64,000 bases of DNA from Dysidea avara. Lineage: Eukaryota > Porifera > Demospongiae > Dictyoceratida > Dysideidae. The notes under the pieces are model-generated. The model was given only the letters and a program-made list of their open reading frames with translations, was not told the origin of the DNA and searched no databases. The DNA lies in NCBI RefSeq assembly GCF_963678975.1, contig NC_089272.1:9122408-9186407 (forward strand), given 5' to 3'. Shown here one piece after another: positions 23,406 through 34,304 of this stretch (the stretch's first letter is position 1; every line of letters begins with the position of its first letter). The position numbers were made by a program, and so were the translations under genes.

Positions 23406-23531
23406 AGAGATTTTTCCACATATGTAGGCACTTATGTTGTAATGACTGATCTACTGTTTCATTACCTTCTATCACTTGGATCCCTTCTTTATTTAATATA
23501 ATATTAGAGTATATAATATGTACGTAGTCAC

Positions 23532-23608
23532 CTTCATCTGGTATAACTGGTTCCTCATGATGAGTAGTTCTCTTCTTAGCTAATCTCTTCGATCTCCTAC
23601 ACTTTATC
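23532..23608 (-). CDS. Gene B exon 3 (basic linker)
   Basis: From acceptor TTGGATTAG|G to donor GATGAAG|GTGACT (77 bp, phase 2 to 1), it encodes IKCRRSKRLAKKRTTHHEEP followed by VIPDE. The dense basic cluster suits a nuclear localisation signal or an SSXRD-like basic region; the acidic end matches the position just before the knuckle in genes A, C and D. The open frame continues past the donor (DYVHIIYSN), so the end point is inferred from phase. Confidence 0.45.
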
Positions 23609-23661
23609 CTAATCCAATAAGACACATGTACATATTGTAAATGACAAGAATATATACAAAC

Positions 23662-23773
23662 CTTTTGTCCACAGCAACCTTATCTGCTTTACTCCTCTTT
23701 GGTGTACTAGTGATAGCTTCATCATTATCACATGAAGGTCTACTCCTTTTGGTTGAACATGTCTTTGTAACTG
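23662..23773 (-). CDS. Gene B exon 2 (Lys/Ser-rich)
   Basis: Minus-strand frame VTKTCSTKRSRPSCDNDEAI, then TSTPKRSKADKVAVDK, ending at donor AAAAG|GTTTGT in phase 2, which joins exon 3 to give Arg. The start could be at 23780 (TTTCAG|TCAG, phase 0) or 23773 (CAGAAG|CAG, phase 1); only the second fits the proposed exon 1. It contains two short basic clusters typical of nuclear proteins. The cognate exons of genes C and D are also basic. Confidence 0.5.
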
Positions 23774-23999
23774 CTTCTGACTGAAATAATAGTCACATGT
23801 GATATAGTCTCCAAACAAGTAATGCATATAGTGGTGGATAAATGGGATTTAATATACGTTGTTTGATTACAAGGTCGCTTTTCAAATTGTACTACATACA
23901 TACAGTAGCTTAGTACCGGCAGGAACTCATAAGGCGCTTATATGAATAAGCTCCTGGCGCCGGTGATATGCAACTTTTGAAAAATTTCTTTATAAAAAA

Positions 24000-25075
24000 A
24001 AGAATCCAATAGCTCTATTTTATACTTGCTCAAATGCTGGAAAACCAGACTTAGAGATAATCGCTTCAATTGTAAAACTGGTTAGTGATGTCTATTGAAT
24101 AATTATAAACAGTGTTAGCCTGTAAAGTAGTGAAATTTCACGTTTTGTTTTGCTTAGATCGATTTTTGTACTGAAGTTATATAATGGATTTGTAGTTGCT
24201 CTTGTGTAAATAACAACTTCATAATCAAATTCCTTGTTCTACAGCGAGTAATTTGATATATAGTTTTATAGGATTATATGGTATGGTGTGAATGTTATGG
24301 CAGTTTAGAAATGTGTTCAGCAGATTTGAGCCTCTACAAACTTGGCGGTGAAGGGGTTAGGGTTAACTCATATGGAAAATTCCTAAATTTTTCTTACACT
24401 TGTTTGTGTACTTTTTTTGTAAATTTTATTGAACAACTGTATTTAGTAATTCACCCCACCTGCAGCTAAATGTTCCTAAGGATGCGTAAATTTAACAAAC
24501 CGCTTTAAACAACACATTACCCACAGAAGTATCTTTTCAACTGTTTTATAGTGTGTCTACAGTATTATTTTCCACTAATTCTCTCAACAAAGCCTCAGGG
24601 CTGCACTTACTTTTAGTTTGCGTAAGTATGGGTCACGCCCACTTTCTACACAATGAGATACGCGAACCTATGAGGCCTACTACAGTGTTTTTTAGTTGTA
24701 GTACGCCTGAAAAGTGCTCTGGGAAAGCTACCCATAGAATCTGTAGAGAGGCGCTATATACACCTGGTTTTTAAACTTGGAAAAGAAACCACCTTCGAGC
24801 CAAAGCAAACACTCTAATCCTTATACGTGTAGTTTCTCAACCGGTGATGTTGAACAGGCAGCAGCATATCCCAACATTAAAATCATGTGCTTGCTACAAT
24901 TATGCTACACGTTTATTCCAATATGTTGGGGCGCTGTGGCGTGTGTGCTTTGATGGAAGTTGTACCCATGAGAGATGGCCACGAAAAGAAGGATCAAAGA
25001 TAAAACAGTAAGACAGTAGCACACACATCGTAGGTATTTAATATTGTGAAAGGTTCTTCACTACAAAATTCTAAG
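24000..25075. other. No gene seen
   Basis: Low-complexity AT-rich sequence with scattered short ORFs on both strands but no exon borders or repeat ends that could be defined. It forms part of the first intron of gene B. Confidence 0.5.
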
Positions 25076-25079
25076 TGTT

Positions 25080-25350
25080 TCAGCCAAAGAAGCAAGGCTG
25101 TAGCCAATTTTCCGCTATGCTTTACTGAACGCATCAGTGAGGCAGGCAGTGAGGCAGTAGAAAATTCGCTAAAATAATTTTTTTTTAAAAATTTCGTAGC
25201 ACCTCATTGGAAACATTTCGGGTCATTCTGAAGATACATTTGGGCTTGTTTATACCTGACCAATATTGTAAAGTGGCCGTGAAGGATTTCTGAAGATGAT
25301 TTTTGGTAGACTTTCTTCGTGGACCACGCCCACACCTTCATCGTCCCTAC
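25080..25350 (+). repeat. R1 tail fragment
   Basis: CAGTGAGGCAGGCAGTGAGG, GTAGAAAATTCGCTAAAAT, ACCTCATTGGAAACATTTCG and ACCTGACCAATATTG follow the order of the R1 3' part (compare 62,690-62,830). Confidence 0.5.
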
Positions 25351-25431
25351 TATACAGTACTATTGTACTGTATGATACAATAGGAACGACTAGAGTACTT
25401 ATACTTAGGTATATATAAATATATACACATA

Positions 25432-25710
25432 ACTAGTATATTAAAAATTATAAATTTAAAAATAAAGTAGGAATCCAAGCGATAAAAAGTAGTGAAACAA
25501 GAGAAGAACGATGGTAGCTATTACAGCATAACTCGGTGGGAAATCCCTAATTTAGCATGGTATAGCCATTATTTTTGTGTTCAATGCCAAAGTAGGAATT
25601 TCCCACCGAGCTATGCTGTAATAGCTACCATCGTTCTTCTCTTGTTTTACTACTTTTTATCGCTTGGATTTCTACTTTATTTTTAAATTTATAATTTTTA
25701 ATATACTAGT
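25432..25710. repeat. Long foldback, arms about 117 bp nearly perfect
   Basis: The left arm from AACTAGTATATTAAAAATTA through AAGTAGTGAAACAAGAGAAG to GGTGGGAAATCCCTA is mirrored almost base for base by the right arm ending TTTTTAATATACTAGTT. The loop is about 45 bp. The AAGTAGTGAAACAAG block is shared with R1 and the foldback at 36,712. Transcription would give a long hairpin RNA. Confidence 0.9.
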
Positions 25711-27793
25711 TTGTTTAGTTTGGCATACAGCTAGCTATAAACATGTGACTGTTCTATTAGGGTGACTGCTGTGTTAGAGTATCTCGAGGCAGCCTGCAAG
25801 ATGTGCGCTTGCCCAAAAAGGGCGTGGTTTCGATCGATAATAGAGTATGTCGAATCAGCCTTCCAAACTGAAGGTGTGTGGTCACTGAAATACAGCTAGT
25901 GCAAAAGGGGTGTGTCATCGTGGTTTCAATCGATAGATCGATAATGCGTACAATGAAGAATGGGTGTGATCTTGTGACCTATCGTGAAGCTATCTAGCTA
26001 GTACCAGTACCTCCGTACAGTACCCTCCGTCATAGATTATATCAGTAAGGAATATAATCTATTCCTCTGTACTCTTGTGGCGTCTATTATGCTGCTTAAA
26101 GAAAGTGTTAATACGGAAAATTTACGTCTTGATATGGTTTTGTTGGATGAAGAAGAAGACAAGCAGCCTGATTGAAGATAAAAGAAAAGACAAGGCGCAG
26201 AGGGCACACACTCGTCGGAACCCCAAAAGGCACATCCCACTGGTGAGTTTGCTATTGTTGCGTAAAATGGTAGCCATGCACTGCTTCGTTTGGCCTCTAG
26301 GCTTGCGACTGTGATCAGGCAGTCAGACAGTCAGTCTAAAATTCAAAGTTTTGGCGATTTTTAAAATTGTGTATCCGGCCACCTGTAAGAGTTTTGTTGT
26401 ATTTAATGCTGTTTTATGTATTATATGGACTAGTACTATTCCGTAAAGGTGATTTTCGTCTCGTAAGATATCTCTAGGATGATTTTTAAAGGCGCGATTT
26501 TGGGCAACGCACGAAAATTTCACATGGATTCCTACTTAAACGGTACGAATCGTACCGTTTGATAACAAGTACACATACGTAGTACTTTCTAGTGTAATTG
26601 GTCCCATCCTAAGTGTGGGACTAAGTACACGAGTACTCATATTATAGTAAAAATTGTCAAGTACATCTTTGGAGTACTTGTGGTTCAGTATAAGTATTTC
26701 TAATGTACTTGACCCCATGTTTGAGTACAAAACAAAACACATTCAACTTACAGCTCAAGTTAATTGTTCTACCACATACGCACCTGTGGATCATGTGATG
26801 TCATCCTCAAGCTGTCAGGAACACTCTCAACATCACGATCTACACATAACAAACAATTCTATATCACACTATATAACAATGTGTGCAAAACTGTCAAAAA
26901 CACTGTTGCATTATTACTAGCTAAACTAAGGGGACCAATTATTGACTCCCACTTATTATCGACAAAGCATGTATAACATGTAAATGTAATAATCAGTACA
27001 GTAATCCAATTAAATTAAACAAGGAGTACTAGTAAGTGCTAGAAAATACGTACTCTCTATTAACACTAAGGCAAAATGTTGCTATAGTTTTGCCATTTAA
27101 CTGTAAATACCGGTAATGTCATTACAAAACTCTAATGGAAGTGCAGACAGCCAGGAACAGGCCCCCCTCTCATTGCAGCACTCACTCAACAACCCAGTGC
27201 AAAGGTGGAAAACAATCAGATAAGGCCACTATTTGATGATAATATGTTTTTCATCAGCGCCCACATGTATTTTTACTACCACGCATATTTCTCCATTATT
27301 AAAGATTTAATCATTATTTCATCTGATTAACCAAATAATGAAGATGAGCAATTCAATTTTCAAGATTGCTGCACAGTAGCTACCTTGCATTGTATCAAAG
27401 AAAATGTGAAAGATTAGACTGTAGTGATGCTTACTGATCCTCGAGTGGAATTGTGATCACGTGACGAAGGACGACAGGATATGGTTGCCAAACTGGCTGT
27501 GTTGAGTTAAGCTAAGTTAGCAAATTGTCTGTTATGTAGACAGTATCAGGCCCTGGAGAGTAGAGGTATGAAAATAAGTCTAGCTAGCTATATTCAAATA
27601 CTAGGAATAATGGATAATGGTAATAACCTGCCCGCCCGCACTATAAATTTGGAATTTTTTGATGAAAGACATGATATCACCAAATAGTGGCCTAATATCT
27701 CCTTATTCTCGTATACTTTCATTAATAATAGGTTGTCTGACTACTTGTACCAAGAGCAGGTTTCAAGAGTTCACATAGTTCATGTAGCTCATT

Positions 27794-28311
27794 AGGCCAT
27801 ACCTATTTGATCTTATGTTGCGCGGGCCCGACCAACTGTATTTTTCTTCAAATGAAATAATTTTGAAAATCATGTGTACGGATCACGCGTTCTTAATTAA
27901 AGATAACACGGCATTAACATTGCTATGTTGTAGTCATAAATGGACCATTGAAGATCGTCCAACACTCTAAAATTGTGCAGATACGATGGGAAAGCTCTTT
28001 TGGAGATCTGATACTACATTAGAAGTGGAGATTTCACAGGCTGACCAATTTCTGAATGCTCACGAGGTTAGTATAATATTAATTCTACCTTTTGATATAT
28101 TAGAGCCTTGCAACCAGGCAGTCTAATAATATGAAACCTATATTTTAACTGTGTATGTAAAATATTGTACCATTATAGCTACATTAATTGTTTGCATTTT
28201 GTACGCTTTTGTTTAAAATTTTTATCGTTTTCATTTTCAAACCGACCTAGCTACCTACCCAAATTTAGAATAATTTTGCCCGCGCAACATAAGATCAAAT
28301 AGGTACGGCCT
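27794..28311. mobile_element. TIR element with 34-bp ends, carrying a plus-strand exon-like ORF
   Basis: AGGCCATACCTATTTGATCT continuing to TTGCGCGGGC at the left is mirrored at 28278-28311 with one mismatch. Length is 518 bp and no target duplication is obvious. The interior contains an ATG-led open segment followed by a splice donor (27986-28066). Confidence 0.7.
27986..28066 (+). CDS. Exon-like ORF inside TIR element, unknown
   Basis: ATG at 27986 reads MGKLFWRSDTTLEVEISQAD then QFLNAHE, directly followed by GTTAGT, a fair donor, with TTGTGCAG, a fair acceptor, five bases before the ATG. The peptide has good amino-acid balance. It is enclosed by inverted repeats, so it may be a captured exon or part of a lost transposase. 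No family recognised. Confidence 0.3.
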
Positions 28312-28397
28312 TATATGAACTCTTGCCACTTGTCACGTACTATAAATCTCGCCCCCAAACCATTTTGTCTGCACATAGAGTATTAAATTAAACTCAC

Positions 28398-28425
28398 TTC
28401 GTAGATTGTACTTTATGTTGAACAT
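28398..28425 (-). CDS. Gene B exon 1 (tentative)
   Basis: ATG at 28425 reads MFNIKYNLR and ends at donor CGAA|GTGAGT in phase 1, as do the first exons of genes A, C and D. It lies in a small CpG-richer patch, and a block upstream (28545-28690) is shared with the gene C upstream region. It is very short, so the call rests on position and phase. Confidence 0.35.
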
Positions 28426-28690
28426 CTCCGCTATGTACGAGGCTACGTAGTACGAGACGCAGTGTTTTCCGAGGTGATTTCTGCACCACTAAAATAATTA
28501 AAGCACACCATGAATCACGTGCACCAAACCTTACTAAATATTTCTAGGGGGCGCTGATTTCGCGGTTTTAAGCGAAAATTTTAGCCTTGAAATAGACCTC
28601 CGTATAGTCTAATACATGCATTTTGGGACTGTTTGCAAATTCGCGAAATTTTTATTTTTAGCAACACTGCTCAACCTCTAAATATTTTCC
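28400..28690. promoter_or_regulatory. Putative gene B promoter region with block shared with gene C
   Basis: CpG is denser around 28,400-28,560. The block 28545-28690 (GATTTCGCGGTTTT, GCGAAAATTTTAGCCTTGAA, TGTTTGCAAATTCGCGAAA, TTTTAGCAACA) recurs at 47575-47705 in the same orientation, 5' of gene C exon 1. It may be a duplicated promoter segment or simply a repeat. Confidence 0.4.
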
Positions 28691-29526
28691 CCTAGCTAGC
28701 CAAGATTTTTTTTTCTGCTTCATCATTTTAAATTTTTTAAAAAAATTTACATAAGATAAAACAGTACAGCCAGGATTTTTTGAAGCGGGATTCCAACAAA
28801 AGTATTGAGTTACCAGGTCTGGGAGCTGCCCCCCAGCTGCTGAGAGACTTTCAATATTTTAATGAATCAAAACTCTATATTTTATGCAAAAAATAGTACA
28901 TAATTATAATGCATAGCTATATATATAAGTGCCCCTGGGATGAAGTTTGAACAGACAGCATAACACATAGAGACACACATAGACATCTGTAAGTGATAGT
29001 TATCCAACTGGTAGCTAGCTATGGGAGCCATGAATCCAGATAAAAATGGAACGACTTACAATCAAAACATTATAATTACAAAATATGCATAGCATGGATT
29101 CATTCTGCATGCCCAAGTGATAAAGTACTGGCATTCTATATCTTTAAACACTGCGTACCAAAGCTATAGCAGTATAAGGTCATGTTTATAGTTTTGCATT
29201 TATTAAAAGTTAGAATGTCTAAAAAACTCCACTAATGAAGTTCCTTAATATAATGGGTACTTACATGCATGTTCTATCAGAGTATACGTGACTGCTCTAT
29301 TAGAGTATATCAATTTTTTTTACAAGCTTTCAAGAGGGTTCATGTTACCTCTGTAAATCCTTCCCTGAGAGATGAATGCAAGCTTTATCAATGGTTGTGC
29401 TGTGCCATATACTATTACTTACTCATTTTGTCCTGCCACACTAAATGGTGTGTTTATACTCAGGGTCTTGCATGCTGTAAACTCAAAACTCTAAATTTTA
29501 CAGGGGGGTTTCTGAACCCCTGGGAA

Positions 29527-29869
29527 CAGGGCCTCCCACAGGGGGGCATTTTGTCCCGGGCCCCAGCCTGAAAGGGGCCCCAGGAGGCCCAATGAAGGGC
29601 TGCTTGAAATATTCAAAGATCGATATACTCTAATAGAGCAGTCAGATCTAGATACTCTAATAGAGCAGTCACGGTATTTTTGAGAGGAGCAGTGTAACAA
29701 GCTTATAAAAATAAGGAGATACAGTATGGTAGCTATTGCTATTGTCAGCATGTAATGACCTTTTTTTTGTCTTCAACTTACAGCTTGGGTGAATTTGTGA
29801 TTCAGAATGGAAACCTCTTTGCCCCTTTAACTCTTGCCCTGGGCCCCTTAATTTCTCTGGGCGGCCCTG
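29527..29869. mobile_element. Probable hAT-like element with CAGGGCC ends
   Basis: CAGGGCCTCCCACAGGGGGG at the left and, as mirror, CAGGGCCGCCCAGAGAAATT at the right bound about 343 bp rich in GGGGCCC. These ends resemble those of many animal hAT elements, but no 8-bp duplication was found. Two direct copies of CTCTAATAGAGCAGTC lie inside (29,617-29,675). Confidence 0.4.
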
Positions 29870-29877
29870 AATCAAGT

Positions 29878-30335
29878 TTCAGTTACAAACAAATCACCCA
29901 CTGTAGAAAAATCAGCTACAATCAAATCATCCAGTAGAGAGATCAGCTACAAACAAATCACCCTGTAGAGAGTTCAGCTACAAAAAAATCACCCTGTAGA
30001 GAGATCAACTAGAAACAACTCACTGTGTAGAGAGTTTAGCTACAAAAAATCACCCTGTAGAGATCAGCTAGAAACAAATCACATTGTAGAGAGTTAAGCT
30101 GCAAACAAATTACCCTGCAGAGAAATCAGCTACAGGCAAATCACCTTGTAGAGAATTCACTTACTAACAAATCTACCGGTAGAGATATATCAGTTACAAA
30201 CAAATCACCCCCTGTAGAGAGATCAGATCACCCTGTAGAGAGTTCAGCTACAATCAAATCAACCTGTAGAGAGTTCAGTTACATTTCAAGTCTTTTAGTA
30301 GAGAGATCAGCTGTGAACAAGTTATCCAGTAGGGA
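29878..30335. repeat. Minisatellite, unit about 31 bp
   Basis: About 14 imperfect copies of a unit built on CAGCTACAAACAAATCACCC followed by TGTAGAGAG. Units vary by small substitutions and truncations. No coding frame persists, and there are no unique spacers, so it is not a CRISPR array. Confidence 0.9.
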
Positions 30336-30510
30336 ATAATAGACATGTAATAAATAATTATATGTATATAATTACTGATAAATCAAAAACAGTTGAAGTA
30401 TTAAAAATCTGCTTTGTCATTTTATTCTTCCTGTGGTAAAGAAAAAGGATAGGTTAAAAAAGCCCCAAAGCTGGCCTATGGCTGGCTTTGGGGTAAAAAG
30501 AAGTGATATC

Positions 30511-30819
30511 TAATCAAAAACAGCCAAGCTGTAAAAAAAGGTGCAGCCCCTAAAAGGCCATGGTGAAAAAAGATGTGAAATCCAAGGTGGCGGCCAAGAA
30601 ATGGCTGTGATGGTAGGTTAATGGTAAAAATTTTAATAGCAACAATCCAGGTGAATTTGGTGCCAAAACACAAATTCACATGAATTGTTATTATTAAAAT
30701 TTTTACCATTAACCTACCATCACAGCCATTTCTTGGCCGCCACCTTGGATTTCACATCTTTTTTCACCATGGCCTTTTAGGGGCTGCACCTTTTTTTACA
30801 GCTTGGCTGTTTTTGATTA
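30511..30819. repeat. Long foldback, arms about 145 bp nearly perfect
   Basis: TAATCAAAAACAGCCAAGCT through GGTGCAGCCCCTAAAAGGCC and AAGGTGGCGGCCAAGAAATG to GGTAAAAATTTTAATA is mirrored almost exactly by the right arm ending AGCTTGGCTGTTTTTGATTA. The loop is short, so it would form a very stable hairpin if transcribed. Confidence 0.92.
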
Positions 30820-31740
30820 CATAATATAAAAAGAGAGGAGAATGCATGTCCTACTGCAGTATAGCCTGTACAAATGCAAATCTCAAAGTTATGATGCAAT
30901 ATACCAATACTCCAATAGTCACTTTCAATGTACTAGCTTGGTACTAAAATGTTAAGGGTGGTTTGTGGCAGAATAAAGTGATTCAGGTGGTGTTGCCTTG
31001 TGTGAAATTGGGTACGTTGGTAATGTGCGGGAATAGAGATAGGTAGTACAATTGTTCAGATTATTCTGTAGAACAATGTTAGCCTTGATGATTGATGGTG
31101 CTGTTGTAATGTGGGTATGTTAAGAGTGGATAATAATGATGCAACACTGCAGAGGCAGTGATGGCTGGAGCTCCCATATTGATTTTATGAAATACTTTAA
31201 TAGAACAGTCAGTTGTTCTACTATGTAGTAGTAGTAAAAAGCTTTACAGTGCAATGTTAAAAATACATAATGAATACAAGCAGTAAGTTATAGCTGCATG
31301 AGTAAGTTGCACTAAAGGAATCTGGTAACAAGTAACAGACCCTGAAGTTATGTACTTAATTACTTATAATAACTAATTATTGTGCACATTAGAGTTCGGT
31401 GGCTTGGGGTGTTTAGAACAGATGCTGCAGGGACAAGAAAAATGAAGACTGTAGAGTACTATACTAGTCAGTGCACAAAATTGTCCTCAGAATTGATCTC
31501 GGAAGGCTATACATATATATAATTCTCCTGTAGGGCATGCATGCATGTCCCCAGATTCCCCTAGAGAGATCATGTTAACAAGTGATCATGATCATGAGCT
31601 GCAAACTGTGCTTTGCACATTGCTGTGCCTCGCTTATCCCCTGTTAAAAATATTTTGCTATTCCTATATGACAGGCAAGGCAAATCAAATGACTCAAAAT
31701 TCAAATTGGTTGATAATAATCAATATTCTGGAATTTCTTT

Positions 31741-32508
31741 TATGCCCCGGCCGATTATGCCAGCATTATTTAATGCCATAGGTGACCAAAAGCATCAAAC
31801 ATAATGCTAAGTTGATATAGGGAAGCAAATAATCAGTATTAGTAGTAGGGATGCGGTGATTATGCCGGCACAATTTCAGGCATAATAGGTATGTGTGGGA
31901 ATCAGGAATCATGCTAGCATTTTGAGATGATTATAAAGCTTTAACAGTAGGAAAATCTGCAGATTGCACAATTCCGTTAAAAAAGATTGAGATACTCTAA
32001 TAGAGCAGTCACTTACTCTAATAAAGCAGTCACATTGAAATGAAATACTCTAATACAGCAACCAGCTAAAGAATTCAAGGCTATTTGAAGCTTAAACATC
32101 AATGAAAATGGCCTGATACAGTAATAAATTGGCATTCTTAGCTGTATATGGTGGAATAATTTTGGCAATTCTCAAAAGCATAATAGGTGATTTTTTGAGC
32201 ACTGCTCAAAAGCATAATGCTCAATTTTTGGAGCATAATAGCCTCATGCCTAATTATTAGTGCATTTCATAGTTAAAAACACGTATATATAACTTCACTA
32301 ACCGTTTCTTTTTTGGCTTTCCACACTTTAAGATCGAGATACTCTAATAGAGCAGTCAGGCCAAAGACTGATATACTCTAATAAAACAGCCAACTTTAGA
32401 GCATAGTCTTGATTTTAAAAGTATAATTTTGAGCATAATAGGCTTAATTTTTGAGCAATGCTTTAAAGTATAATAGGTAAAATTTTGGGCATAATGGGCC
32501 GGGGCCTA
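31741..32508. mobile_element. hAT-like element rich in GCATAATAGG words
   Basis: Ends TATGCCCCGGCCGATTATGC and (mirror) TAGGCCCCGGCCCATTATGC bound 768 bp, flanked by ATTTCTTT (31733-31740) and ATTTCTAT (32509-32516), an 8-bp duplication with one mismatch. Internal TTATGC/GCATAA words and four CTCTAATAGAGCAGTC-type motifs link it to 16956-17401. A nested end (TAGGGATGCGGTGATTATGC) appears at about 31,850. Confidence 0.8.
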
Positions 32509-32844
32509 ATTTCTATATATTCACAACAAAAACCATTAAAACAGTCACACCTTTCAAATGCCATATGTATAATATTGTATACTGGAGCTGTGATGTTTCG
32601 GCTCCCTGGAATAATATTAGCCAAAGCTGTACCAAATCAATCAATCAACGAACTACACACATGAGGTATTATACAAGTAACATGAATGCTTAACTGTATT
32701 ATTAACATTGGTACTATACAGTTTTAGCACATATGCTGTATATAATTATATAGTGTGCATGTGAGTTATAAAAAGATGTTGATAACTGTATAGGGATATT
32801 GTACTCTTACAGCAATGTTAACACATGTACATAAGAGTTCTACC

Positions 32845-33778
32845 TTGTATGGGTTCTTAAATGACGTTATAAATGGCTAGACTGAACGAATGCTTTACTA
32901 CAATAATGAAATTGATAGGGTTTCTCTCCTGAATGGATTTTTAGATGACGTTGCAGACTGTATGATAGTGCAAACGATTTACTATAGTGCTCACAATGGT
33001 AGGGCTTCTCTCCAGAATGAATTCTTAAATGACAACGTAAACTGCTTGCCCGAGTAAATACTTTTTTACAATATTGACATTGATGGGATTTCTCCTCTGT
33101 GTGGGATCTTTAATGATGATGTAGACTGCTTGACTCTGTAAATGTTTTATTACAGTGTTCACAATGGTAAGGTTTTTCTCCTGTATGAATTCTTATATGA
33201 CGGCAGAGACTACGTGAATTTGAAAAGGTTTTATTACAGTGTTCACAGTGGTAAGGCTTTTCTCCTGTATGAATTCTTATATGAGAACGCAGACTGGTTG
33301 AATTTGTAAATGCCTTACTACAGTGTTCACAATAGTAGGGTTTCTCCCCAGTATGAGTTCTCACATGACGGTGTAGGTTACTTATTGAAGTAAACGCTTT
33401 ACTGCAATATTCACACTGGTGTGGCTTCTCTCTTGTATGAGTTCGTAAATGACCAGGCAAGTTTTTTTGGGAGAGAAAAGACTTACTACAGTACTGACAC
33501 TGGTAGTGCTTCTCTGCAGTATGGCTACGTAAGTGATCATTTAGCTTTGAGTTGGTTGTGAATGTTTCACTACAATAAGAGCATTGGTAGAGCACTTATC
33601 CTGAATGACTCTGTAAATGATATTGCATTTCATCAGATTTTGTAAGTACCTTACCAAAACATTTACAATGGTGAGTGTGGATTAGCATTACGACAAGCTT
33701 GACTGTACTTCAAGTGAAGATCAAAATTGTACTTTGCCACAAATTGTGATTGGCAGCAAGCACAAGCGTAGTTGGCAT
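32845..33778 (-). pseudogene. Gene C zinc-finger exon, disrupted
   Basis: After the acceptor GCTGTAG|AT the frame reads DANYACACCQSQFVAKYNF but stops at 33663-33665. A second frame resumes at HCKCFGKVLTKSDEMQYH and stops (TAA 33596-33598) just before VLYQCSYCSETF. From 33595 to 33110 five full fingers are open (for example YYCEHCSKAFTNSTSLRSH), then a TAA replaces Leu in SSLHHH. Three more fingers follow with lost zinc ligands (CEHYSKSF, YQFHYC) and another stop at about 32,870. The segment corresponding to FKCGKC...LINLQQH of the paralogues is deleted. The array is therefore dead in this haplotype unless there are sequence errors. Confidence 0.85.
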
Positions 33779-34005
33779 CTACAGCAAGGAAAATATGAAT
33801 GTAATATTGCACTCTACACAAAGAATGCAATTACATACTGATATTTGTATTGAAAACAACATACAGCATGTGTTGCAATGCATATACAGTAGATCAAGAG
33901 TAAATAATGGAAGATTATTTACTCTTGAGTAGATGTAATGGTATAAGCACACCAAAATGGTATAAGCACACCAATTTTGAAAAACTGATTTTCTTTGGCA
34001 CATTG

Positions 34006-34304
34006 CAGGGCTCAACCCAGAACATTAAGCTAGGAGGGGGCAAAGTAAGCTGCTTCGGATTCTAGGGGGTCTGGGGGCATGCTCCCCCAGGAAAATTTTG
34101 AAAATTTAGGTGTAAATATACTCAATTTTGGTGAAATTTTATTGTGATGCCATTGAATATTGACTATTCAATTATACAGCTTTGGGATCAATTAAACCTT
34201 TCCATTTCTTAAGGCTTTAGGTATAAACCTGGAGAGGGGGGCAACAGCTAACCCAGGGGGGCCTGTGCCCAGGTCTCTCACCCCCCTCTCTAGATTAACC
34301 CCTG
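34006..34304. mobile_element. Short TIR element with GGGGGCATGCTCCCCC core
   Basis: Ends CAGGGCTCAACC and (mirror) CAGGGGTTAATC, with CATTG directly on both sides, bound about 299 bp. The block GGGTCTGGGGGCATGCTCCC next to GAAAATTTTGAAAAT is also found, worn, at 46,005-46,040. Confidence 0.5.

Larger units (their letters stand above)
19658..28425 (-). other. Gene B locus: PR-less paralogue with zinc-finger array
   Basis: Four minus-strand exons are proposed: 28398-28425 (start), 23662-23773, 23532-23608 and 19658-20751 (fingers). The N-terminal part is basic (RRSKRLAKKR) and looks like a nuclear localisation region. No PR/SET exon exists between 20,752 and 23,531; that intron is mostly filled by an R1 repeat. 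The donor GAAG|GTGACT is phase 1 and the finger exon also starts in phase 1, so the product would read ...PDE-APRHNCTHC... without a PR domain. Likely a DNA-binding protein lacking methyltransferase function. Confidence is high for the finger exon, moderate for exons 2-3 and low for exon 1. Confidence 0.6.

Noticed and set aside
26075-26314. Basic protein with KRKDKAQRAHTRRNPKRH
   Set aside because: The same sequence recurs at 42,720-42,860 with frame breaks and is followed by repeat-tail words, so it is treated as repeat sequence.
29878-30335. Regular repeats of about 31 bp resembling a CRISPR array
   Set aside because: Units are continuous and imperfect with no unique spacers, and the window is eukaryotic; it is a minisatellite.
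31545-31804. Two overlapping plus-strand ORFs before the hAT-like element
   Set aside because: They run into the element end at 31741, lack splice or homology support and have random-looking composition.
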